Below are positions 57,607 through 64,000 of a DNA stretch of 64,000 nt, piece by piece. Position 1 is the stretch's first letter, and each line of letters opens with the position of its first letter. A program made the position numbers and the translations under genes. This DNA is from Geothrix campi (GTDB lineage: Bacteria > Acidobacteriota > Holophagae > Holophagales > Holophagaceae). The notes beneath the pieces are model-generated. The model saw only the letters and a program-made list of their open reading frames with translations. It did not search any database and was not told where the DNA came from. The DNA is taken from positions 124,001 to 188,000 of the forward strand of contig NZ_JANHMP010000002.1 in NCBI RefSeq assembly GCF_024609265.1. Direction: 5' to 3'.

Positions 57607-57637
57607 CTCCTTTGCCGGTCACCCCGGCCCTCCGGAG
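57607..57637 (+). promoter_or_regulatory. structured leader of the tail tube gene
   Basis: CTCC (57607-57610), TTT, stem GCCGG/CCGGC (57614-57618/57624-57628), CCTCC, GGAG (57634-57637), 6 nt, ATG. Stem bases differ from the capsid leader at paired positions, which keeps pairing. Confidence 0.6.
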
Positions 57638-57643
57638 ACTCAC

Positions 57644-58384
57644 ATGGCACAGCCTCTTTTCGGCACGGGCATCCTTGCCCTCACCCCCGCCGGCACCACT
57701 CCCACGCCCATCCAGGTCGCGGTCCTCAAGGACATCAGCGTCGACATCAGCTACGCGAAGAAGGACCTGATCGGCAACCTCCAGTTCCCCGTCGACTCCG
57801 CCAAGGGCGAGGGCAAGCTCACCGGGAAGGCCAAGTCCGGCTGGTTCCACGGCGGGCTCATCGCCGCCATCCTCAGCGGGTCCACCACCGTGGTGGGCTC
57901 CAACGTCGGCGTGTTCAACGAGCAGGCCGTCCCGACCACGAACACCATCACGGTCTCCGGCTCCGCCACCTGGGTCTCCGACCTGGCCGTGTTCGACACC
58001 GTGGCCCAGAAGTTCCTCACCCGCGTGGCCTCGGCTCCCGCCGTGGGGCAGTACAGCGTGGCGGCCGGGGTCTACACCTTCAACGCCACCGACGGCACGC
58101 ACCTCATGTCGATCACCTACGACAAGACCTCCGCCGCCGTGGGCACCACGATCAAGCTCACGAACCAGCAGATGGGCACGAACACCGCCTTCTCGCTGAA
58201 GCTCTACAACAACTACCAGGGCATGGCTGGCGGCGCGAACAGCTCCGGCATCTACCTGCCCAGCGTGGTCATCCCCAAGCTCAGCTTCGCCTTCAAGAAC
58301 TCGGACTTCATGGAGAAGTCTATCGACTTCGAGGCCACGGCGGACGCTGTCGGCAACATCGTCAGCATCTTCACGGGGAACTGA
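57644..58384 (+). CDS. major tail tube protein
   Basis: 246 residues. GILALTPAGTTPTPIQVAVL, KDISVDISYAKKDLIGNLQF, an inner Ig-like segment (SGSATWVSDLAVFDT), and a C-terminal NSDFMEKSIDFEATADAVGN. Position before the G/GT chaperone fits. Confidence 0.8.
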   Translation: MAQPLFGTGILALTPAGTTPTPIQVAVLKDISVDISYAKKDLIGNLQFPVDSAKGEGKLTGKAKSGWFHGGLIAAILSGSTTVVGSNVGVFNEQAVPTTNTITVSGSATWVSDLAVFDTVAQKFLTRVASAPAVGQYSVAAGVYTFNATDGTHLMSITYDKTSAAVGTTIKLTNQQMGTNTAFSLKLYNNYQGMAGGANSSGIYLPSVVIPKLSFAFKNSDFMEKSIDFEATADAVGNIVSIFTGN

Positions 58385-58386
58385 TC

Positions 58387-58650
58387 ATGGACCTGACCGC
58401 GATCAAACCCCTCACCTACGGCGTCATCCGCCGGAACAAGGACGTGGTGGACCGGCTCACCGCGCCCACCCTCGACCTCGATCAGCGGATCGAGGCCAGC
58501 ATCGCCTTCCTCAAGCTGGGCTTCCCCGAGGCCACGGAAGAGGACTTCGACGGGATCAGCCCCGTGGGGCTCCTCATGGCGGGGCAGGCGCTCTACAAGG
58601 CGACGTTCAGCCGCCCGGAAGCCGAAGCTCCAGTTCAGACGAACCCCTGA
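58387..58650 (+). CDS. tail assembly chaperone G
   Basis: 87 residues. LDLDQRIEASIAFLKLGFPE then ATEEDFDGISPVGLLMAGQA. Followed by an open -1 frame, as in the lambda G/GT pair. Confidence 0.75.
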   Translation: MDLTAIKPLTYGVIRRNKDVVDRLTAPTLDLDQRIEASIAFLKLGFPEATEEDFDGISPVGLLMAGQALYKATFSRPEAEAPVQTNP

Positions 58651-58883
58651 ACTGGAGCCGCGTCACTGGGCTCATCGTCACGACCACGGGGTGGACCATC
58701 CACCAGCTGGACGCCACCCCGTGGCCCGATGTGGCAGACCTCCTCGACTACTGGTGGGAGTCCCCACCGCTCCACCTCCTGGTGAAGGGCTACATGGGCT
58801 ACGAGCCGCAGGAACCCGAAGAGACCCGGCCGATGACCGAGGACGAGCTCCGCGTGTGGGCGGCACAGGTGCACCGTGGCTGA
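58387..58883 (+). CDS. tail assembly chaperone GT, -1 frameshift product (putative)
   Basis: After the G stop, the -1 frame reads SSSDEPLNWSRVTGLIVTTT, then TGWTIHQLDATPWPDVADLL and ends at 58883. A run of CCCC at 58644-58647 just before the UGA would let the Pro tRNA slip back by one base. No better heptamer is seen. No good start codon exists for an independent gene in this frame. Confidence 0.6.
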
Positions 58884-61164
58884 CGAAAAAGAAGTAGCAG
58901 TCAAGCTCAGCGCCGACGTCAAGTCGCTGCTCCAGGGCATGAAGGACGCCCAGGAGCACACCGAGAAGGCCGTATCAGGCATGAAGGGCGACCTGGGGTC
59001 GGCCATCGAGAGCTTCGATAAGTTCGGGGCCGGGGCCGTGGCCATCGGCATGGTCGGGCTGGCGTTCGAGGCACTGGGCGAGGTCAAGGACAAGATTCTG
59101 GAGGCCGTCCACGCCACCAACGAACTCACAGAGGAATTCGAGTCGTTGAACAAGCGCACCGGGGCCTCGTTCGATGATCTGTCGGTCTACAAGAACGCCC
59201 TGGTCCTCACGGGCGGGACGATGGGGGACCTGTCGGGGATCCTGAACGGCCTCCAGCGCAAGATGGCGGCCAGCCCCGAGATCTACATCGCCAATAAGAT
59301 CGCTGCTGACGAGGCTGCGCTCTCCCACCAGGACCTGATGACCACCCTGTCCAAGTCGGTCCAGGTCATTGCGTCCATCGAAGACCCGGGCCGTCGCTCG
59401 GAAGTGGCCATCGCGCTGTTGGGCAGCCGTGCCCAGGCGATCCTCCCTCAGATCATGAAGATGAACGAGATGATCGAGAAGGACGGCCCGGACGCGCTGA
59501 AGAAGTACGGCGCTCACATCGACAACGAGGCCATCGCCAAGCTGGACCACTTCGAGATCGAAACCGGCAAGGTGAAGCTGGCCATCGAACAGATCGACCA
59601 GAAGCTCGCCGACTCCGGCCAGGGCTGGGCGATCTGGGGGAACAAGGTCAAGCTGATGTGGTCCCAGGCCACGCTGGCGGCCTCGGAGTACTACCACACC
59701 GCGTTCCCGGACCTCGGCGGGGACGAAGACCGCCGCATCGCCGCCCTCAAGGCTCAGTGGGCCAAGGAGGGCATCTTGCCGAAGCCGGAAGGCGCGGCAG
59801 GGGAAGGCGGCGGCGGGGACGGTAAGGGTGGCAAGGGTGGCGTCACCGCCAAGGAACTCGAAGAGCAAAAGAAAGCCGCCGAAGAGCGCCTGGCGCTCCG
59901 AAAGACTGTGGACGAGGAGATCATGCGCTCGGCGGCCCATGTGGCAGCTGAGCAGATCAAGGACCTGAAGTCGTTCCAGGAAGCCGGGACTCTCACTTGG
60001 GACGAGATGACCCGGGTGGTGGAGGTCGCGTACGACAAGCAGTACGCGCAGACCATGAAGGCCCTCAAAGACGAGGAGAGGGCCTACGCAGGGAAGCCTG
60101 CCGAGATGGCCAAGATCCACGCCAAGATGGAGGAGGAGTTCCAGAAGTACCAGGCAAACCTGTCAGAGCTGGAGCGCAAAACCGCCGAGAACACGCGCAA
60201 GGAGCGGGCCCAGGCCGATGCCGACGCCGAGAAGGCGCGGAAACAGAACATCGAACTGGCGCGGATCGCGGCCAAAGATGAGTTGGACATCCAGAGGGCG
60301 ATCCTGGATGAAAAAGAGCAGGCGCTGGACGACGATTTGGCCCGGGGCAAGATCACCCTGGCCCAGTGGACAGCGGCTCGGCAGGCAGCGGCCCGCTCTG
60401 GGTTGCGTGCCGAACTGGACGCCCTGGACCAGGAACAGGCGGCGGCTCGGGAGGACCTCGTCAAGTGGCGGGCGATCCAGGCCCAGAAGGACGCCATTAA
60501 CCGGAAGGCCGCCGCAGACATCACGAAGATCAGCAGGACAGCGGCCCAGCAGACCGCCGCGTTCTGGGATCAGGCGGCCACGAAGGCGACGACCGGCTGG
60601 ACGCAGGGCATCCAGCAAATCATTCACGGGGAGATGTCCCTCGCCCAGGGGGTGGGCGGTGCCCTGAAGCAGATCGAGAACCAGACCGAGCAATCGCTCA
60701 TCAACATGGGCCTCTACTGGGTCAAGCACTTCCTGCTGAGGTCAGCCCTCCAAGAAGACGCCCACATGAAGGAGGTCGTCACCAACGCAAAGAGCGCGGC
60801 ATCCGGCGCATACAACGCAATGGTCGGAATCCCCTACATCGGCCCCTTCATCGCCCCGGTTGCGGCTGCGGTCGCCTTCGCGGGGACGATGGCCTTTGCC
60901 GAGGGTGGCTGGGATCAGGTGCCAGCCGATCAGGTCGCCATGATCCACAAGAACGAGATGGTGCTCCCCGCACACATCGCCGGGCCCCTGCGTGAAAGTC
61001 TCCAGGGTGGCGGCGGTCTGGCTGCGGCGGGGGCTGGCAGTGGGCCCGTCAACATCAACATCCATTCGGTGGACGCCAAGAGCGTGGAGCGCCTGTTCGC
61101 CCATAACCAGGGGCCGCTCTTGCGGACGCTTCGTGAAGCCATGCGCAACGGGAGGCGGTCGTGA
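58876..61164 (+). CDS. tail tape measure protein
   Basis: 762 residues from a GTG that overlaps the chaperone frame. Long helical, Ala/Glu/Lys-rich central part (about 320-590), hydrophobic segment (IGPFIAPVAAAVAFAGTMAF), and C-terminal GGWDQVPADQVAMIHKNEMV. Short for a tape measure, predicting a tail of about 110 nm by the 1.5 angstrom per residue rule. Confidence 0.88.
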   Translation: MADEKEVAVKLSADVKSLLQGMKDAQEHTEKAVSGMKGDLGSAIESFDKFGAGAVAIGMVGLAFEALGEVKDKILEAVHATNELTEEFESLNKRTGASFDDLSVYKNALVLTGGTMGDLSGILNGLQRKMAASPEIYIANKIAADEAALSHQDLMTTLSKSVQVIASIEDPGRRSEVAIALLGSRAQAILPQIMKMNEMIEKDGPDALKKYGAHIDNEAIAKLDHFEIETGKVKLAIEQIDQKLADSGQGWAIWGNKVKLMWSQATLAASEYYHTAFPDLGGDEDRRIAALKAQWAKEGILPKPEGAAGEGGGGDGKGGKGGVTAKELEEQKKAAEERLALRKTVDEEIMRSAAHVAAEQIKDLKSFQEAGTLTWDEMTRVVEVAYDKQYAQTMKALKDEERAYAGKPAEMAKIHAKMEEEFQKYQANLSELERKTAENTRKERAQADADAEKARKQNIELARIAAKDELDIQRAILDEKEQALDDDLARGKITLAQWTAARQAAARSGLRAELDALDQEQAAAREDLVKWRAIQAQKDAINRKAAADITKISRTAAQQTAAFWDQAATKATTGWTQGIQQIIHGEMSLAQGVGGALKQIENQTEQSLINMGLYWVKHFLLRSALQEDAHMKEVVTNAKSAASGAYNAMVGIPYIGPFIAPVAAAVAFAGTMAFAEGGWDQVPADQVAMIHKNEMVLPAHIAGPLRESLQGGGGLAAAGAGSGPVNINIHSVDAKSVERLFAHNQGPLLRTLREAMRNGRRS

Positions 61165-62327
61165 GCGGATTGATTTTCCCGACCCTGGCGGGCATCGACA
61201 TCGCCGTGAAGCGCACGCCGATCTGGGCCACGAAGGTCCAGACGACCTCCAGCGGCAAGGAACTGCGGGCGTCGTGGCAGTCCACCCCGCGCTGGCGCTA
61301 CGAGTTCCCGGTGAACTTCGTGCGCCGGGCCGGGTTCAGCGCGAACACGCCCTCGGACGAGATGACCGCCATCCTCAGCCTGTTCAATGCCGTCCGCGGG
61401 AAGTGGGACAGCTTCCTCTACACCGACCCCTACTCGAACACGGCCTCGTTCACCCCCTTCGGCACGGGGAACGGAACTACCACGGCGTTCCAGCTGCTGG
61501 ACATCGAGGGCTATTCGGTCTTCGACATGAACGGCACGCCCTCGGTCTACCGCACGGACTGGCAGGGGCGGCAGCTGCTCTACAGCACGGCGCGGACGAA
61601 TCTGCTGAAATTCTCGGATCAATTCGATAACGCGGGGTGGGTGAAGACCTCCGTAACGGTGACAGCAAACGCCACTCTATCGCCCGATGGGACAACGACT
61701 TCCGACAAGATCGTGGAGGATGTCACCAACAACGTCCACCAGGCCTCACAGGGTCTGACGATTCTTGATAACACTACATATGCAGTCAGCACTCACGCAA
61801 AGGCCGGAGAGCGCAACTGGCTGAGGCTTCAGCCAAACGATAAGGGTGGGACTACTCGTGGCGCTTGGTTCAATCTCGCAACAGGAGTGGTCGGGTCCGT
61901 CAACAGTGGTACCACCGCATCTATCGTTAATCTGGGCAACGGATGGTATCGGTGCACTGTCGTATTTAACAGTGGGACCGGGGCTTCAGCGTGCACAGTG
62001 CGGATCGCCGTCGCTACCGGAGACGGTACTACAGGCTACACAGGCGATGGTGCTAGCGGCCTCTACCTGTGGGGCGCTCAGATTGAGGTCGCCCCCGCCC
62101 CCACCTCCTACATCCCCACCACCACAGCCGCCGTCACCGTCACCGACTACACGCTGAGCGGGACGGGGCTGGTGACGCTGGCCACGGCTCCGGTGAGCGG
62201 CGCCACCCTCACCTGGAGTGGAGCCTACTACCGCCGCGTCCGGTTCGACATGGACGAGTACGAGCAGGAGCAGATGTTCAACCTGTGCTGGAACGGCGGC
62301 ACGGTCTCGCTGCTGAGTGTCAAGTGA
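61161..62327 (+). CDS. DUF2460 tail protein with inserted lectin/CBM-like domain
   Basis: 388 residues. The N-terminal 130 residues and last 40 residues form a DUF2460 protein (WRYEFPVNFVRRAGFSANTP near the start; RRVRFDMDEYEQEQMFNLCW near the end). Between them residues about 140-320 are a jelly-roll module (NLLKFSDQFDNAGWVKTSVT, GLYLWGAQIEVAPAPTSYIP) known from phage tail fibres. The insert has markedly lower GC. Confidence 0.82.
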   Translation: MSGLIFPTLAGIDIAVKRTPIWATKVQTTSSGKELRASWQSTPRWRYEFPVNFVRRAGFSANTPSDEMTAILSLFNAVRGKWDSFLYTDPYSNTASFTPFGTGNGTTTAFQLLDIEGYSVFDMNGTPSVYRTDWQGRQLLYSTARTNLLKFSDQFDNAGWVKTSVTVTANATLSPDGTTTSDKIVEDVTNNVHQASQGLTILDNTTYAVSTHAKAGERNWLRLQPNDKGGTTRGAWFNLATGVVGSVNSGTTASIVNLGNGWYRCTVVFNSGTGASACTVRIAVATGDGTTGYTGDGASGLYLWGAQIEVAPAPTSYIPTTTAAVTVTDYTLSGTGLVTLATAPVSGATLTWSGAYYRRVRFDMDEYEQEQMFNLCWNGGTVSLLSVK

Positions 62328-63190
62328 AGGCCGCCTCGGGAGCCCTGATCTCGTTGCTCAACAGCAACAACGTCTTCCTTATGGCGGACCTCTACACGTT
62401 CACGATGCGCGATGCCTCGGTGGTGCGCTGGGCCAAGGCTGACCTGCCCATCACCCTGGGCGCGAACACCTTCACCAGCCCCAGCGACAACGGCACCCAG
62501 CCGACGCTGGAGCGCGGGACGGTGCGCACGGTCAAGGGCCTCGAGGTGGACGTCATGGACCTCACGCTCTACGGCGGCAGCACCGCCCAGATCGGTGGCG
62601 TGGGGCTGGCGATCTTCGCGCACAACGGCGGCTTCGACGGGTGCCGGGTGAAGGTGGAGCGGGTCTTCATGACCACCTGGGGCGATACCAGCGCGGGCAG
62701 CCTCGTCCTGTTCGAGGGCAACGTGGCCGCCGTGGACCCCACCTCGACCCAGGTCACGCTGCGGGTGAAGTCCGACCTGGAGCGGCTCACCAACAAATTC
62801 CCGCGCACGCTGTTCATGCCGGGATGCTCCAACAGCTTCGGCGACGCGAATTGTGGCAAGAACCTGGTGGCCCTCACGGACACCGGCACGGCCGGCGCGG
62901 GCACGAACATCAGCCAGGTGAACGTGGGCACGGGTCACGCCGACGGTTACTACGCCCTGGGCGTGCTCACCATGACCTCCGGAGCCGCCACGGGCAGCCG
63001 GCGCGCGGTGAAGTCCTATGTGGGCGGCATCGCGGTCCTGTCGATCCCCCTGCCGGCCGCTGCGGCCCCCGGAGACACATTCTCGGTCTACCCCGGGTGC
63101 GCCCGGACCAAGGCCGCCTGCACCACCTGGGCCAACCTGGACCGCTTCCGGGGCTGCCCCTATGTCCCGCCGCCCGAGACGACGAGGTAA
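62324..63190 (+). CDS. BR0599/DUF2163 tail tip protein
   Basis: 288 residues from a GTG (GTGA overlap). LADLYTFTMRDASVVRWAKA-like opening, then FPRTLFMPGCSNSFGDANCG and a C-terminal RTKAACTTWANLDRFRGCPY, the Cys pattern of the family. Part of the tail tip complex. Confidence 0.88.
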   Translation: MKAASGALISLLNSNNVFLMADLYTFTMRDASVVRWAKADLPITLGANTFTSPSDNGTQPTLERGTVRTVKGLEVDVMDLTLYGGSTAQIGGVGLAIFAHNGGFDGCRVKVERVFMTTWGDTSAGSLVLFEGNVAAVDPTSTQVTLRVKSDLERLTNKFPRTLFMPGCSNSFGDANCGKNLVALTDTGTAGAGTNISQVNVGTGHADGYYALGVLTMTSGAATGSRRAVKSYVGGIAVLSIPLPAAAAPGDTFSVYPGCARTKAACTTWANLDRFRGCPYVPPPETTR

Positions 63191-63194
63191 CCCG

Positions 63195-63776
63195 ATGATC
63201 GCCGAACGCATGCTGGCCGCGCACGCCCTGATCCTGGACCGCCCTGCCGAGGAGCAGCAGCAGCGCCTCGCCGTGGTCCAGGAGGCCATGTGCTGGCTCC
63301 GCACGCCCTACCACCACCGGGCCCGGGTCATGGGTGCCGGGGTGGACTGCGGGATGCTACTCACGGAGGTCTACGAGGGCGCGGGCGTCACGCCCCACGT
63401 CGAGCCCGCCGAGTACCCCGCCGACTGGATGCTCCACCGCAGCGAAGAGCGGTTCCTGGGCATCGTGGAGACCTACGCCCAGAAGGTGGACGCCCCACTG
63501 CCCGGGGACATCGCCCTGTTCCGCTGGGGCCGGTGCATCAGCCACGGCTCCATCGTTGTGGCGTGGCCAGAGATCGTGCACGCCTACATCCACGCGGGTG
63601 AGGTGGTGCTGGATGATGCCGTGGCCAATCAGGAGCTCGCCGAGCGGCTGGTGGGGTTCTGGTCTCCGTGGGCAAAAGGCTGGGACGAGGTGCCGGCCGA
63701 CACGCTGGGCATGATCCAGCCGGGTGAGATGGTGGTGCCCGCGTGGCTCGCCAAGCATCTGAGCGAGGGGGCTTAA
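63195..63776 (+). CDS. NlpC/P60 phage tail peptidase
   Basis: 193 residues from the ATG at 63195. MGAGVDCGMLLTEVYEGAG has the catalytic Cys and RCISHGSIVVAWPEIVH the His. The last 35 residues, GWDEVPADTLGMIQPGEMVV and onward, repeat the end of the tape measure protein. It probably opens peptidoglycan for DNA entry. Confidence 0.88.
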   Translation: MIAERMLAAHALILDRPAEEQQQRLAVVQEAMCWLRTPYHHRARVMGAGVDCGMLLTEVYEGAGVTPHVEPAEYPADWMLHRSEERFLGIVETYAQKVDAPLPGDIALFRWGRCISHGSIVVAWPEIVHAYIHAGEVVLDDAVANQELAERLVGFWSPWAKGWDEVPADTLGMIQPGEMVVPAWLAKHLSEGA

Positions 63777-64000
63777 TGGGCGGCGGCGGGCACAGCACCA
63801 GCACGGTCGACCAGGTCCTGGCCGGCATCCAGATCCAGACCAGCGCCTACGGTGGCTGCCTGCCCGTGGTGTGCGGGACCACCCGCGTGCCGGGGAACCT
63901 GCTGGACTACGACGACTTCACGGCCATCCCCCACACCACCACCCAGAAGGTCGGCAAGGGCGGCGGGGGTTCCACCTCGTCCAACACCACCTACACCTAC
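63776..64000 (+). CDS. tail tip J-like protein (5' part; runs off the right edge)
   Basis: The ATG at 63776 overlaps the upstream TAA. 75 codons are visible: MGGGGHSTSTVDQVLAGIQI and QTSAYGGCLPVVCGTTRVPG, then a Gly/Ser/Thr-rich stretch. This opening is typical of J-like/host specificity proteins of siphoviruses. The rest is beyond the window. Confidence 0.75.
   Translation, partial: MGGGGHSTSTVDQVLAGIQIQTSAYGGCLPVVCGTTRVPGNLLDYDDFTAIPHTTTQKVGKGGGGSTSSNTTYTY

Overview
The window is one high-GC bacterial contig segment in two parts. Roughly 1-26,800 is chromosome; roughly 26,800-64,000 is the left part of an integrated tailed-phage genome that runs off the right edge. Dense small intergenic gaps, GTG/TTG starts, an extra-long GlmS, a sigma-54 activator next to a serine/threonine kinase with TPRs, and an ECF41-type sigma factor suggest an environmental Gram-negative bacterium. 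A Geothrix/Holophaga-like acidobacterium is my best guess, but this is from general impression and was not checked against any database.

Chromosome: a rhodanese (cut by the left edge), a TlpA-type thioredoxin, a HAD phosphatase, purF, secreted proteins of unknown role, an NRDE/TANGO2 protein, miaA, a crotonase, a Yip1-type membrane protein, a sigma-54 activator divergent from a Ser/Thr kinase, a PlsC acyltransferase, a tandem-duplicated orphan protein, the Ric/YtfE iron-sulfur repair protein with a likely operator, a long glmS, yidD-ispG, a STAS protein, a BamA-like Omp85 protein, mobB, and an AhpD-like / ECF41 sigma / cupin cluster.

Junction: at 26,802-26,846 lies the 3' half of a tRNA-Val(GAC) gene on the minus strand, followed (minus strand) by its own terminator. 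A tyrosine integrase sits immediately to the right. This is the attL of the prophage; the restored full tRNA should lie at the other end, beyond the window.

Prophage: (i) integrase; (ii) a leftward early operon of about 9.6 kb (37,936 down to 28,316, closed by a terminator) of about 20 small, mostly overlapping genes, including an AAA/Sak4-like ATPase and a 240-bp block of 5-nt-periodic repeat. The distal end of this operon is an array of single-gene cassettes separated by attC-like sites, resembling an integron cassette array without its integrase. (iii) An immunity switch (38,100-39,490) with repressor, ImmA/IrrE-type peptidase, Cro-like gene and five copies of one 17-bp operator. (iv) A rightward operon with a CII-position regulator, small proteins, a cytosine methyltransferase overlapped over its full length by a second recognisable frame, a prim-pol/VapE replication protein followed by iterons (candidate origin), and a VRR-NUC nuclease. 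(v) Packaging, lysis, head and tail genes: terminase, GH19 endolysin, holin-like proteins, a portal fused to a MuF domain, prohead protease, capsid, connectors, tail tube, G/GT chaperone, tape measure, DUF2460 protein with an inserted lectin/CBM-like module, BR0599/DUF2163 protein, NlpC/P60 peptidase and the start of a J-like tip protein. This is a siphovirus-type gene order.
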